64,000 bases of DNA from Achromobacter deleyi (GCF_016127315.1 NZ_CP065997.1:6634001-6698000), one strand, 5' to 3'. Shown: positions 37,815-47,031, counted from the first letter of the stretch. A program made the numbers and translations. Notes: a model not told the origin generated them from the letters alone.

Positions 37815-38315
37815 ATGCGTCTTTTGACCATTGAACACATCCCTCCGGCTCGCCGACGAACCGTCCCCATCTGGTATCCCGCCGTCATGCTCAGCTTGTC
37901 CGGCGAAGCGTTACGTCGCACGGGACTCGATTTCGAGACGGCGCAGGATGATCTCGACGCGGTCACCTTTGCGTATGCCGAGGTCGAGAGAATTCCCATC
38001 ATGTTGATGCGCCACGCGTCCGAGCCCAAGCACGCCTACACGCTGATGGTGGATGCGGAAAGTGAAGCGAATGACCGTGGCTGGGGCGTCCTGAGCTTCG
38101 CGTCGGGCGTATTGGCCAGCCTGCACGTGGGACCTGGAGAAGTGATCTGGCGCAACGACGAACTGGACAGGCTGTTTCCTGCCAGGCTGAATCTCAAGCC
38201 GGGCAAATCGGCTTTCGAACAGCTCGACCTGAACCATATCGAACCGGTGTCGCTTGACGATGCAAGTCCATCGTCCGGGCCCGCCCACACGCCGCCGGCA
38301 AAAGCCAGGTTTTGA
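37815..38315 (+). CDS. hypothetical protein, 166 residues
   Basis: Soluble protein, no family recognised; no signal peptide. Segments such as RLLTIEHIPPARRRTVPIWYPAVMLSLSG and AYTLMVDAESEANDRGWGVL suggest a mixed alpha/beta fold. The base composition of this gene and its upstream region is visibly less GC-rich than its neighbours and codons with A/T in third position are more common, which suggests recent acquisition. It lies next to tRNA-fMet on the opposite strand. Start at ATG 37815 chosen because the in-frame upstream extension has no ribosome binding site. Confidence 0.7.
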   Translation: MRLLTIEHIPPARRRTVPIWYPAVMLSLSGEALRRTGLDFETAQDDLDAVTFAYAEVERIPIMLMRHASEPKHAYTLMVDAESEANDRGWGVLSFASGVLASLHVGPGEVIWRNDELDRLFPARLNLKPGKSAFEQLDLNHIEPVSLDDASPSSGPAHTPPAKARF

Positions 38316-38401
38316 TTCGCGCCGGCGGTGCGGGGTGCCGCGGCACTCTGCTCCCCGCCAGGAAGGGGGCGAATCACCCTCAACAAGGGAGCCCGGAAAG
38401 C

Positions 38402-38436
38402 AAAAAAGCCTTGATTTCGTCATGAAATCAAGGCTT
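38402..38436 (-). terminator. terminator of tRNA-fMet
   Basis: Minus-strand perfect stem AAGCCTTGATTTC/GAAATCAAGGCTT with a 5-base loop (ATGAC), followed by U6 overlapping the last stem pairs. It starts 7 bases after the tRNA 3' end. Confidence 0.93.
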
Positions 38437-38443
38437 CGAATGC

Positions 38444-38520
<77 letters not shown>

Positions 38521-38540
38521 TCTGATGTGTGAATCATACA

Positions 38541-38921
38541 TCATTTTGAAATCTTGTGCAGCGCACCCAGCGCATTGGACCGATTATTTTTGCTTTCCGA
38601 GCCCAAAAAACCCGTCAGGAAGGCCGCGACGCGCGCCAGCAGGCCGGGCGGATCCAGGCAGATGGCCTGCGTCTGGCCGACCGCCGTCAGCGTCAACGGA
38701 CCGCCTTCCGGCAGGCAATGGCTTTCACCCGCGTTCAGGCGCATCGGCGGCGGCAAATAGCGGCCTGGCGGCATATCCGAGCGATACGGCGGCTCGGCCA
38801 GCATCAGGCTGCCGCTGACGCAGACGATCAGCGCCCCGCCGCGCAGGCGCACCTGGCGGCTGGCGCCGGCCAGCAGATCAAACCGTTGCGAACGGGGTTC
38901 GGGGGTGGGAAACAGGGCCAT
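38541..38921 (-). CDS. DUF2917-like small protein
   Basis: 126 residues. The central part (FDLLAGASRQVRLRGGALIVCVSGSLML, then LNAGESHCLPEGGPLTLTAVG) resembles DUF2917 proteins, which are predicted small beta-barrels of unknown function in betaproteobacteria. ATG at 38921 has GGAGA seven bases upstream. It is the minus-strand gene just upstream of tRNA-fMet and divergent from the MocR-type regulator. Confidence 0.7.
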   Translation of the reverse strand: MALFPTPEPRSQRFDLLAGASRQVRLRGGALIVCVSGSLMLAEPPYRSDMPPGRYLPPPMRLNAGESHCLPEGGPLTLTAVGQTQAICLDPPGLLARVAAFLTGFLGSESKNNRSNALGALHKISK

Positions 38922-39090
38922 GGGAATCTCCAATCAGACCCCTACAGGCTACGTCCGCCCTGTTTTGCGCAACAGCCACACAATCCGGCTTTCTGTACCG
39001 ATGCAGCCTCTCGATTTCGACGCTGTTATGGTGTACTTTGCGTGAATCTGTGCCTACCCTCAACCCAACCTCGGGGAGCATGATCGGCGC

Positions 39091-40530
39091 ATGGACCCGC
39101 AACCGCTATACCTACGCCTGGCGAACCACTACCGGCGCGCCATCCAGACCGGGGTCCTGGCCCCGGACCAGCGCATGCCGTCCGTGCGCATGCTGGTGCG
39201 CACCCACCACGTCAGCCTCTCGACCGCGCTGCAGGCCTGCCGCCTGCTCGAGGATGACGGCCTGATCGAGGCCCGACCCCGCTCCGGCTACTTCGTCCTC
39301 AAGCCGCGCCGCAACAGCATCCCGCCCGTCAACGAACCGGACATCCGCCAGGCGCTGGGCACGGCCCAGTACGTCGGCATCCACGACCGCGTGTCGGACT
39401 TCATCGCCAAGTGCGAGGCCCATCCCGTCAGCGCCAACTTCGCGCTGGCCGCGGCGGTGCCGGAAGCCTATCCGATGGAAGACCTGAAGCAGGCGATGAT
39501 CCGGGCGCTGCGACAGTCGCCCCAGGTGCTGGTCAGCCCGGTGCCGCCCCAGGGCCACCCCGACCTGCGCACGGTGCTGGCGCGGCGCGCGCTGGCCAAC
39601 GGCATCAACGCCACGCCCGATGACGTCATCGTCACCCACGGCTGCATCGAGGCGTTGAACCTGGCGCTGCGCGCCGTGGCCCGGCCGGGCGACACCATCG
39701 CGGTCGAGTCGCCCACCTACTTCGGCCTGCTGCAGATCCTGGAAAGCCTGGGCATGCGCGCGCTGGAGATTCCCACCAGCCCGCAGCACGGCCTGTCGAT
39801 CGAGGCGCTGGACCTGGCGTTCCAGACCCACGGCAACATCCGCGCGGTGGTGGTGGTGCCGAACTTCCAGAACCCGCTGGGCTGCGTCATGCCCGACGCC
39901 GAGAAGGCGCGCCTGGTGGCCCTGTGCGAACGCCAGCAGGTGCCGCTGATCGAGGACGACACCTATGGCGCGCTGAACGACGACGACACGCCGCTGGCCG
40001 CGGCCAAGTCCTGGGATCCGACCGGCAACGTCATCTATTGCTCGTCGCTGCACAAGACGCTGGCGCCGGGCATGCGGCTGGGCTGGCTGCTGGGTGGCCG
40101 CTGGAAGGCCCGCATCGCCATGCTGAAATTCGCGCAGAGCCGGCCCAACGAACCGCTGGCGCAGATGGCGGTGGCCGAATACCTGGGATCGCGCGCCTAC
40201 GACCGGCACCTGGCGCGGCTGCGCCGGCAATTGAAGACGCAGCGCGAGCAGACCGCCGAAGCCATCGCCGCGCATTTCCCGCGCGGCACCCGCCTGAGCA
40301 TGCCGACCGGCGGCATGCTGCTGTGGCTGGAGATGCCGGACGGCCGCTCGGGGCTGGATGTCTTCGAGGCCGCCCTGCAGCAGGGCATCCGCGTGGCGCC
40401 GGGCGCGATGTTCTCCAACGGCACGCGCTACAACCATTTCCTGCGCATCAGTTGCGGACAACGCCACACCCCCGAGATCGCGCGGGCGCTGATGACCCTG
40501 GCGCGCATCGTCGGCGAGCGCCAGCCATGA
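39091..40530 (+). CDS. MocR-type GntR/aminotransferase regulator
   Basis: 479 residues: an N-terminal GntR winged HTH (about 5-75, LAPDQRMPSVRMLVRTHHVS) fused to a fold-type I aminotransferase domain (110-475) that binds PLP. The PLP lysine is in YCSSLHKTLAPGMRLGWLLGG; upstream motifs are NFQNPLGCVM and EDDTYGAL. Such proteins usually act as transcription factors sensing PLP or amino compounds rather than as enzymes. It overlaps the DedA gene by ATGA, so the two are coupled. Target unknown. Confidence 0.93.
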   Translation: MDPQPLYLRLANHYRRAIQTGVLAPDQRMPSVRMLVRTHHVSLSTALQACRLLEDDGLIEARPRSGYFVLKPRRNSIPPVNEPDIRQALGTAQYVGIHDRVSDFIAKCEAHPVSANFALAAAVPEAYPMEDLKQAMIRALRQSPQVLVSPVPPQGHPDLRTVLARRALANGINATPDDVIVTHGCIEALNLALRAVARPGDTIAVESPTYFGLLQILESLGMRALEIPTSPQHGLSIEALDLAFQTHGNIRAVVVVPNFQNPLGCVMPDAEKARLVALCERQQVPLIEDDTYGALNDDDTPLAAAKSWDPTGNVIYCSSLHKTLAPGMRLGWLLGGRWKARIAMLKFAQSRPNEPLAQMAVAEYLGSRAYDRHLARLRRQLKTQREQTAEAIAAHFPRGTRLSMPTGGMLLWLEMPDGRSGLDVFEAALQQGIRVAPGAMFSNGTRYNHFLRISCGQRHTPEIARALMTLARIVGERQP

Positions 40531-41090
40531 ATCCGCACCTGCATCAATTCATCGTCGACTACGGCCTGTGGGCGGTGCTGGGCGGCACCCTGCTCGAAGG
40601 CGAAAGCGTGGTGGTGCTGGCGGGCTTCCTGTCGCACCAGCGCCTGCTGCACCTGCCCTACGTGATGCTGTGCGCGTTCGCCGGCTCGTTCATCGCCGAC
40701 CAGGCGCTGTTCTATCTGGGCCGCCGCTACCGTGAACACCGCTACGTGCGGCGGGTGCGGGCCCAGCCCGCGTTCGGCAAGGCGCTGGCGCTGGTCGACC
40801 GCTATCCGCACGGCTTCATCCTGGCGTTGCGCTTTCTCTATGGGCTGCGCACGGTGGGACCGGTGGCGCTGGGGGTCTCGCAGGTCTCGTCGCTGCGCTT
40901 TCTGGCGCTCAACGCCATCGCCGCCGCGATCTGGGCGGTGTGCTTCAGCCTGGTGGGATATGTGTTCGGGCAGACCATCGAGTCCCTGCTCGGCCGCCTG
41001 CATGGCGTGGAGACCAAGCTGGCGGTGGCCGCGGTGATCGGCATCGCGACCTGGCTGGCCTATTGGCTGTACGCGCGGCGGCGCCGGTAG
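40527..41090 (+). CDS. DedA family (SNARE-associated) membrane protein
   Basis: 187-residue integral membrane protein with about five helices. Family features: LEGESVVVLAGFLSHQ in the first helix region (Glu-containing DedA motif), GSFIADQALFYLGRRYREH, and RFLYGLRTVGPVALGVS with the conserved Arg and Gly. DedA proteins are lipid flippase-related; undecaprenyl phosphate transport has been shown for some. It starts inside the stop codon of the MocR-type gene, so co-expression is certain. Confidence 0.9.
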   Translation: MNPHLHQFIVDYGLWAVLGGTLLEGESVVVLAGFLSHQRLLHLPYVMLCAFAGSFIADQALFYLGRRYREHRYVRRVRAQPAFGKALALVDRYPHGFILALRFLYGLRTVGPVALGVSQVSSLRFLALNAIAAAIWAVCFSLVGYVFGQTIESLLGRLHGVETKLAVAAVIGIATWLAYWLYARRRR

Positions 41091-41102
41091 CCGTCGCGCC
41101 GC

Positions 41103-41375
41103 TCAGAAGACCAGCTTGCCGCTGGCGCGCAACACGTGCCGGCGGCGCGCCTTGCGATACAGGCGGCCGATGAACGGCAGCAGGGCCAGCCGCCGCAGGA
41201 TGGGATGACGCTGGTCGAAGTCGTGCCAGGCCTTGAAGCCATGGCCCAGGCGCTCCCAACTTTGGCGCGCTTCGGGAGAAAGTTTGCCGGGGTCGAACGC
41301 CGCCAGCTTTGCCGCTTCCGAAACCCGGGCCGCGAGGCCACGATTCCGGTATTCCAATGGATACTGATTCCGCAT
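41103..41375 (-). CDS. hypothetical protein, 90 residues
   Basis: Small basic protein without signal peptide. A helical segment with HGFKAWHDFDQRHPILRRLALLPFIGRLYRKARRR is rich in Arg, ending in ASGKLVF; it may associate with membranes or nucleic acid. No family recognised. It is convergent with the DedA gene with a 12-base gap. The ATG at 41375 has no strong ribosome binding site. Confidence 0.6.
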   Translation of the reverse strand: MRNQYPLEYRNRGLAARVSEAAKLAAFDPGKLSPEARQSWERLGHGFKAWHDFDQRHPILRRLALLPFIGRLYRKARRRHVLRASGKLVF

Positions 41376-41504
41376 GGGGCGGCATATTACCCGGCTTGCG
41401 GGACCTCTGCCGGCCCCTGTCGCGCGGTGGACACAGGCGGTTTTGGCGCCGCCTTTGACCGCACTTTGCAAGCCGTTGTAATTAAAGGAAAAAGGCTTTC
41501 TATG

Positions 41505-41562
41505 CCCGCGCTATCCCAAGGCTTGTCCACAGAAGTTGTGGGTAACTTCGGCGGACCGCGGG
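41505..41562 (-). repeat. 3'-UTR hairpin element with paired DnaA-box-like sites, copy 2
   Basis: The same core as copy 1 (22 and 11 identical bases, 41511-41532 and 41537-41547), but the outer stem is different: CCCGCG/CGCGGG (41505-41510 and 41557-41562). The inner stem is CCACA/TGTGG with a 5-base loop. The element begins 10 bases after the stop codon of the gene at 41572, on the same strand. Confidence 0.7.
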
Positions 41563-41571
41563 GGCCGGTGG

Positions 41572-41817
41572 CTACTTCAGCGCGGCGATGATCTGGTCGC
41601 GCACGCTCTCGAAACCCGCCACGTATTGGGGGTTTTCCGAACGGGCCAGCAGGCTGGAATAGTTCTGCTCCAGTTGCGCCTCGATCGCCTCGCGCAGGCC
41701 GGGCGAGCCCTTGGCCAGGTGCAGCATCGTCAGCAGCGCCGAGTTGAGCGCGTCGATGCGGCCGCCCTGGTGCGAAATGGTATGCACGATGACCGCGATT
41801 TGTTCCTGGATGTCCAT
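41572..41817 (-). CDS. hypothetical protein, 81 residues
   Basis: Small soluble helical protein (MDIQEQIAVIVHTISHQGGR, then ALNSALLTMLHLAKGS), probably oligomeric; no family recognised. ATG at 41817 is preceded by AGGAGGCTTTTCC, a strong ribosome binding site. Its transcript runs into the repeated hairpin element at 41505-41562. Confidence 0.75.
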   Translation of the reverse strand: MDIQEQIAVIVHTISHQGGRIDALNSALLTMLHLAKGSPGLREAIEAQLEQNYSSLLARSENPQYVAGFESVRDQIIAALK

Positions 41818-41937
41818 GGAAAAGCCTCCTGGCAATGAATATCGGCGCAAATCCTAGCATGGGCCGGCCGGGCCGCTGGGCAAGCGCGGCCGTGCGCGCT
41901 AGCATCAAGCGTAGCGCGGCATCAACGGAGCGTGCCC

Positions 41938-42549
41938 ATGAAGACGATCCACGACTATGTGCCCCCCGACGCGGCATCGCTGCGGCGGCTGCAGGAACGG
42001 CTGGGATACAGCGATGCGCAGATGGCCGAGCTGGCCGGCCTGGACGCCGCGGTGCCCTGGTCCAGCTACGTTGGCGGCCCGCAGCCGCGCGCGCTGGGAC
42101 AACAGCGGCTGCTGGGCATCGCCGCCCGCCTGACGCTGGACGAGTCCGCCTGGCAGGGCGTGCTGGCGGCCATGCGCGAGGCCGGCGCGCGCTTCGACTA
42201 CGATTCCGCCGGCGCGCCCCGCGCCGCGCCAGCGCCGGCCGCCCCGCCCGCCGCCCTCGAGGAAGACAAGTTCGGCATGCGGCTGGTCAGCGACCACGGC
42301 GCCTTCCACGAGATGGAACAACTGCGCGAGTTCGCCCATCACGTGCAGGAGTTCGGCGTCAGCGATCTGGTGCGCGAGGCCCGCTACGACAGCGCCGCCG
42401 ACCTCTGCCGCTTCACGCTGGCGCCGGCGCGCGAACCGGACGCCGCCCGCCGCGACCGGGTCTTCGACGCGGCCTCCCGCACCATCACCCGCTTTGCCTT
42501 CGACGGCCGCGTCTATCAAGGCGGCATTCCGCCCGAATCCGACGGCTGA
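41938..42549 (+). CDS. hypothetical protein with XRE-like N-terminal region
   Basis: 203 residues. The N-terminal ~55 residues (LRRLQERLGYSDAQMAELAG, then WSSYVGGPQPR) resemble a helix-turn-helix of the XRE kind, though weakly; the middle is Ala/Pro-rich, and the C-terminal part (about 105-200) is a separate unknown domain. GGAG lies seven bases before the ATG at 41938. It precedes an Lrp-type regulator on the same strand. Function not known. Confidence 0.65.
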   Translation: MKTIHDYVPPDAASLRRLQERLGYSDAQMAELAGLDAAVPWSSYVGGPQPRALGQQRLLGIAARLTLDESAWQGVLAAMREAGARFDYDSAGAPRAAPAPAAPPAALEEDKFGMRLVSDHGAFHEMEQLREFAHHVQEFGVSDLVREARYDSAADLCRFTLAPAREPDAARRDRVFDAASRTITRFAFDGRVYQGGIPPESDG

Positions 42550-42594
42550 GCCGCGCATTGACTTGCGCCGCGTCGCCCCTGTATGGTCGGGCGC

Positions 42595-43053
42595 ATGAAT
42601 GAACGCCTAGACGCCATCGACCGGCAACTGCTCAGCCTGCTGCAGGCCAACGCCCGCGAACCGGCCGCCATCCTGGCGCGCAAGCTGGGGCTGGCGCGCA
42701 CCACCGTGGTGGCGCGCATCGCCCGGCTCGAGCGCGAGAGCATCGTGGCGGGCTACGGCGTGCGGCTCGGCCGCCTGCTCGAAGAAGCTGCGGTGCGCGC
42801 CTACTGCTTCATCAGCGTCCTGCCCAAGACGCCGGCGGCGGTGATCCGCGAGCTCGAGAAGATGCCCGAGGTCGAGGAAGTGTCCTCGGTCAGCGGCCCG
42901 TACGACTACCTGATCTTCCTGCGCTGCGAAACCCATGAGCAGCTCGACGAGCTGCTGGACCGCATTGGCCTGATCGACGGCGTCAAGCAGACGCAAACCT
43001 CGATCGTGCTCAGCCGCAAGGTCGACCGCCGTAGCGCGGTCGGTGCGCCGTAG
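42595..43053 (+). CDS. Lrp/AsnC family transcriptional regulator
   Basis: 152 residues: N-terminal HTH (about 1-55, AIDRQLLSLLQANAREPAAI and LARTTVVARIARLE) and a C-terminal RAM/AsnC ligand-binding domain (about 70-145, CFISVLPKTPAAVIRELEKM). ATG at 42595 matches the family start MNERLDAIDRQLL; ATG at 42583 would add four residues. Targets are unknown; neighbours do not suggest an amino acid pathway. Confidence 0.92.
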   Translation: MNERLDAIDRQLLSLLQANAREPAAILARKLGLARTTVVARIARLERESIVAGYGVRLGRLLEEAAVRAYCFISVLPKTPAAVIRELEKMPEVEEVSSVSGPYDYLIFLRCETHEQLDELLDRIGLIDGVKQTQTSIVLSRKVDRRSAVGAP

Positions 43054-43130
43054 AGCGCTGTCCCCTCCCCGGCGGGCGGCGGGGGCGGCATAATGTTGTA
43101 ATCTGGCCAATTGCCTTCTACGGATCTCCC

Positions 43131-43439
43131 ATGCTCGCACGCCTTGCCTTCGTCTCCGCCATGCTCGCCCTGCTGACCGCGTGTTCCAGCATGAGCGAAG
43201 TGACGCCCACCGGCAAGAATGGCTACAGCGTCACCTACAGCTCCGGCACGCAGTTGCTGACCTGGGTCGAAATCAAGAACCAGGCCTTGCAGCGCGCCGA
43301 CCAGTACTGCCAGTCCATCGGACGCAAGCTGCAGAAGCCGTCGGTGACGTCCAACCACGCCACGGGCCTGGGTTCCAAGCGCGCCACGGTCACGTTCGAG
43401 TGCGGCGAGATCGTAACGCCGAAGGACGCCAAGCAGTAA
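43131..43439 (+). CDS. small lipoprotein, unknown function
   Basis: 102 residues. Signal peptide MLARLAFVSAMLALLTAC with the lipobox LLTAC, so the Cys at 18 is lipidated. The mature part has two further Cys (DQYCQSI and FECGEIV) that may be disulfide-linked. The layout resembles small secreted proteins of unknown function in Burkholderiales. It lies 14 bases upstream of the pdxA-family gene, but a functional link is unlikely. Confidence 0.8.
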   Translation: MLARLAFVSAMLALLTACSSMSEVTPTGKNGYSVTYSSGTQLLTWVEIKNQALQRADQYCQSIGRKLQKPSVTSNHATGLGSKRATVTFECGEIVTPKDAKQ

Positions 43440-43453
43440 TCCTGGAACACATC

Positions 43454-44434
43454 GTGAACACTCCCCCGCCCGTGGGCATCACCATGGGGGATGCCGCCGG
43501 CATCGGCCCCGAAATCGTCGTCAAGGCCTGCGCCCAGGGCCTGAATGCGCCCTGCGTGGTCTACGGCGACGCCGGCGCCCTGCGCCGCGCCGCGAGCGCG
43601 CTGGGAGCGCGCCTGGAGATCACGGAAATCGCGCACGCCGGCCTGGCCAGCGGCGATGCCAGCCACATCGAGGTCATCGCCTGTGGCCCCGCGCTGCCGC
43701 CCGACCTGCCCTTCGGCCAGGTCAACGCCGCGGCCGGACGCGCCGCCTACGACTACGTCTGCGCCTCCATCGACGACGCCCAGGCCGGACGCATCCGCGC
43801 CATCGTCACCGCGCCGCTGAACAAGCAGTCCATGCACGAGGCCGGCATCGACTATCCCGGCCACACCGAAATCCTGGCGGAGCGCTCGGGCACCGACGAC
43901 TTCGCCATGATGCTCGCCAACGACGAACTGCGCGTGCTGCTGGTGACCATCCACGTCGCCCTGGCCGACGTCATGGCGCGCATCACGCCCGAGGCCGAGC
44001 TGACCGCCATGCGGCTGGCCGACCGCGCCTGCCGCCAGATGGGCATCGCCCATCCGCGCGTCGCGGTGGCCGGCCTGAACCCGCACGCCGGCGAAGGCGG
44101 CAAGTTCGGCCGCGAGGACATCGACATCATCGGGCCGGCCATCCGCCGTGCCCGCGACGAAGGCATCGACGCCAGCGGCCCCTGGCCCGGCGACACGGTC
44201 TTCATGCGGGCCCGCCGTGGCGAGTTCGACATCGTGGTGGCCCAGTACCACGACCAGGGCCTGATCCCCGTGAAGTACCTGGGCGTGGACCATGGCGTCA
44301 ACGTCACCATCGGCCTGCCGTTCGTGCGCACCAGCGTCGACCACGGCACCGCCTTCGATATCGCCGGCAAGGGCCTGGCCGACCAGGCCTCGCTGATCGC
44401 CGCGTTCGACCTGGCGCTGGCCATGACGCCCTGA
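43454..44434 (+). CDS. 4-phosphohydroxythreonine dehydrogenase family protein (PdxA type)
   Basis: NAD-dependent oxidation and decarboxylation enzyme of 326 residues. Family features: GITMGDAAGIGPEIVVKA at the N-terminus, TAPLNKQSMHEAGIDYPGHTE, and metal-binding His in GLNPHAGEGGKFGREDID and VAQYHDQGLIPVKYLG. It may be the pyridoxal-phosphate enzyme PdxA or the related PdxA2 group, which acts on 4-phospho-D-threonate or -erythronate in sugar-acid catabolism; the absence of ksgA or surA next to it favours PdxA2. Start is GTG at 43454; no ATG is suitable. Confidence 0.9.
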   Translation: MNTPPPVGITMGDAAGIGPEIVVKACAQGLNAPCVVYGDAGALRRAASALGARLEITEIAHAGLASGDASHIEVIACGPALPPDLPFGQVNAAAGRAAYDYVCASIDDAQAGRIRAIVTAPLNKQSMHEAGIDYPGHTEILAERSGTDDFAMMLANDELRVLLVTIHVALADVMARITPEAELTAMRLADRACRQMGIAHPRVAVAGLNPHAGEGGKFGREDIDIIGPAIRRARDEGIDASGPWPGDTVFMRARRGEFDIVVAQYHDQGLIPVKYLGVDHGVNVTIGLPFVRTSVDHGTAFDIAGKGLADQASLIAAFDLALAMTP

Positions 44435-44567
44435 CCCCCAGGGGCTCAACAGGCGGACACCCGCCCGGCCCGCCAGCGGCCTGCAAGCCCCCCCCGGGTC
44501 TACAATACGCCCCGATTCCGGCGCGCCAGGCGCGCCGCCGCTTTCCGTCATCCCCCTACCCCCCTCC

Positions 44568-45545
44568 ATGTCACGCCTTGTCCGTCTCCTGCCCGACCGC
44601 TTCACCCTCTACCTGATCTGCACCGTCATCATCGCCAGCATCGTGCCCGCCCACGGGCAAGGCGTGGTGGTGTTCGGCTGGATCACCAACATCGCGGTCG
44701 GCCTGCTGTTCTTCCTGCACGGCGCGCGCCTGTCGCGCGAGGCCATCATCGCCGGCCTCACCCACTGGAAGCTGCACCTCACGATCTTCTCGGCCACCTT
44801 CCTGATGTTCCCGCTGCTGGGCCTGGCGCTCAAGCCGGTGCTGGAGCCGCTGGTCACCCCCGAGCTGTATCTCGGCATCCTGTTCCTGTGCTGCCTGCCC
44901 GCCACCGTGCAATCGGCCATCGCCTTCACGTCGATGGCGCGCGGCAACGTGCCGGCCGCGGTCTGCAGCGCCTCGGCCTCGAGCCTGCTGGGCATTTTCC
45001 TGACGCCGCTGCTGGTGGGCACCGTGGTCGCCAACGCCGGCAGCGCGCCGATCTCGTTCGACGCCGTCGGCAAGATCATGCTGCAGCTGCTGCTGCCGTT
45101 CGTGCTGGGCCAGTTCGCCCGCCGCTGGATCGGCGCCTGGGTGCACAAGCGCAAGGCGATGCTGAAGTTCGTCGACCAGGGCTCGATCCTGCTGGTGGTC
45201 TACACCGCGTTCTCGGAGGCCATCAACGAAGGCCTGTGGAGCACCACGCCGATCCCCGCGCTGCTGGGCCTGGTGGTGTGCTGCGCCGTCATCCTGGCGC
45301 TGGCGCTGGGCCTGTCGGCGCTGGCCGGCAGGATGTTCGGCTTCAACCTGCCGGACCGCATCACGCTGCTGTTCTGCGGCTCCAAGAAGAGCCTGGCCAG
45401 CGGCATTCCGATGGCCCAGGTGCTGTTCGCCGGCCACGCGGTGGGCGCCATCGTGCTGCCGCTGATGCTGTTCCACCAGATCCAGCTGATGGTCTGCGGC
45501 GTGCTGGCCGCGCGCTACGGCAAGCGGCCCGAAACGGAAGAGTGA
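44568..45545 (+). CDS. bile acid:sodium symporter family (SBF-like) transporter
   Basis: 325-residue inner-membrane transporter with nine or ten helices. Family segments are FFLHGARLSREAIIAGLTHWKLH near the N-terminus, LPATVQSAIAFTSMARGN, and LFCGSKKSLASGIPMAQVLF; the last is typical of SBF-like/DUF4137 proteins. Substrate likely an organic acid; not assignable. The spacer from 44435 holds no gene and has a TACAAT-like -10 about 65 bases before the ATG. Confidence 0.9.
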   Translation: MSRLVRLLPDRFTLYLICTVIIASIVPAHGQGVVVFGWITNIAVGLLFFLHGARLSREAIIAGLTHWKLHLTIFSATFLMFPLLGLALKPVLEPLVTPELYLGILFLCCLPATVQSAIAFTSMARGNVPAAVCSASASSLLGIFLTPLLVGTVVANAGSAPISFDAVGKIMLQLLLPFVLGQFARRWIGAWVHKRKAMLKFVDQGSILLVVYTAFSEAINEGLWSTTPIPALLGLVVCCAVILALALGLSALAGRMFGFNLPDRITLLFCGSKKSLASGIPMAQVLFAGHAVGAIVLPLMLFHQIQLMVCGVLAARYGKRPETEE

Positions 45546-45565
45546 ATCCGCCCCGCCGCCATGTG

Positions 45566-45605
45566 AAAAACCCCCGAAGGTTGGATTTCGTCCAACTTTC
45601 GGGGG
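45566..45605 (-). terminator. terminator of dnaB
   Basis: Minus-strand ACCCCCGAAAGTTGGA pairs with TCCAACCTTCGGGGGT with one bulge, followed by U5 (A5 at 45566-45570 on the plus strand). Confidence 0.9.
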
Positions 45606-45648
45606 TCAGTTCATGGAGCTCGGTTTTTCTTGGGTCGGCGATGGACGC

Positions 45649-47031
45649 TCAGTACAGGTCCCGCGGCTGCGCGCCGGAGAAGTTCAGGAAGCGCGTGCTC
45701 GACCCCTGGAAGGTCAGGCGCACCGAGCCGATGGGGCCGTTACGCTGTTTGCCGATGATGATCTCGGCGGTGCCCTTGTCCGGCGAGTCGGGGTTGTAGA
45801 CCTCGTCGCGGTAGATGAACAGGATCACGTCCGCGTCCTGTTCGATGGCGCCCGATTCGCGCAAGTCGCTCATCACGGGGCGCTTGTTGGGACGCTGTTC
45901 CAGGCTTCGGTTCAGCTGCGACAGCGCGATCAGCGGACAGTTCAGCTCCTTGGCCAGGCCCTTGAGCGAACGGCTGATTTCCGACACTTCGGTGGCGCGG
46001 TTCTCGCCCGAGCCGTTGCCCGACATCAGCTGCAGGTAGTCGATGATGATCAGGCCGAGCTGGCCGCACTGGCGCGCCAGGCGGCGCGCGCGGGCGCGCA
46101 CTTCCATCGGGCTGAGCGCGGGCGATTCATCGATGTAGACCTGCGCGTCCTGCATCAGCTGCACCGCGTGGGTCACGCGCGGCCAGTCCTCGGCGATCAG
46201 CTTGCCGGTCCGCATGCGGTGCTGGTCGAGCAGGCCGACCGAACCTAGCATACGCATCGCCAGCTGCACCGCGCCCATTTCCATCGAGAACACCGCCACC
46301 GGCAGGCCCTCTTCGATGGCGACGTGCTCGCCGATGTTCATCGAGAACGAGGTCTTGCCCATGGACGGGCGGCCTGCCACGATGATCAGGTCGCCACCCT
46401 GCATGCCCGAAGTCATCTTGTCGAGATCGGTGAAGCCGGTGGGCACGCCGGTCACATCAGAAGTGCTTTCGCGGTGGTAGAGCTCGTCGATGCGTTCCAC
46501 CACCTGCGTCAGCAGCGGCTGGATTTCCTGGAAGCCGGCGGCGCCGCGCGCGCCTTCCTGGGCGATCTGGAACACCTTGGACTCGGCCTCGTCCAGCAGT
46601 TGGCGCGCTTCCTTGCCCTGCGGGTTCATGGCGGCCGAGGAAATCTCGTCGGCGATCGACACCAGCTTGCGCAGCATGGCGCGCTCGCGCACGATTTCGC
46701 CGTAGCGGCGGATGTTGGCGGCCGACGGCGTGTTGTGCGCCAGCGCATTCAGGTAGGCCAGGCCGCCGGCGTCGTCGGCCTTGCCGGCGCTGACCAGCGA
46801 TTCGTGCACGGTGATGACGTCGGCCGGCCGCGCCAGCCCGATCAGCCGGGCGATGTGGTGCCAGATGAGCCGGTGGTCGTGGCGGTAGAAGTCTTCTTCG
46901 ACCAGCACGTCGGCGATGCGGTCCCAGGCTGCGTTGTCCAGCAGCAGGCCGCCCAGCACCGACTGCTCCGCCTCGATGGAATGAGGGGGAACGCGCAGGT
47001 ATTCAAGCTGGGAGTCGGCAGGTGTGTTCAT
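45649..47031 (-). CDS. dnaB: replicative DNA helicase DnaB
   Basis: 460-residue hexameric 5'-3' helicase. The N-terminal domain (about 12-110, SIEAEQSVLGGLLLDNAAWD) interacts with primase; the RecA-like domain has Walker A GRPSMGKTS near 214-222, then LGLIIIDYLQLMSG and the C-terminal KQRNGPIGSVRLTF. ATG at 47031 overlaps the upstream kinase-like gene by ATGA. A long upstream in-frame extension is not credible. Confidence 0.97.
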   Translation of the reverse strand: MNTPADSQLEYLRVPPHSIEAEQSVLGGLLLDNAAWDRIADVLVEEDFYRHDHRLIWHHIARLIGLARPADVITVHESLVSAGKADDAGGLAYLNALAHNTPSAANIRRYGEIVRERAMLRKLVSIADEISSAAMNPQGKEARQLLDEAESKVFQIAQEGARGAAGFQEIQPLLTQVVERIDELYHRESTSDVTGVPTGFTDLDKMTSGMQGGDLIIVAGRPSMGKTSFSMNIGEHVAIEEGLPVAVFSMEMGAVQLAMRMLGSVGLLDQHRMRTGKLIAEDWPRVTHAVQLMQDAQVYIDESPALSPMEVRARARRLARQCGQLGLIIIDYLQLMSGNGSGENRATEVSEISRSLKGLAKELNCPLIALSQLNRSLEQRPNKRPVMSDLRESGAIEQDADVILFIYRDEVYNPDSPDKGTAEIIIGKQRNGPIGSVRLTFQGSSTRFLNFSGAQPRDLY

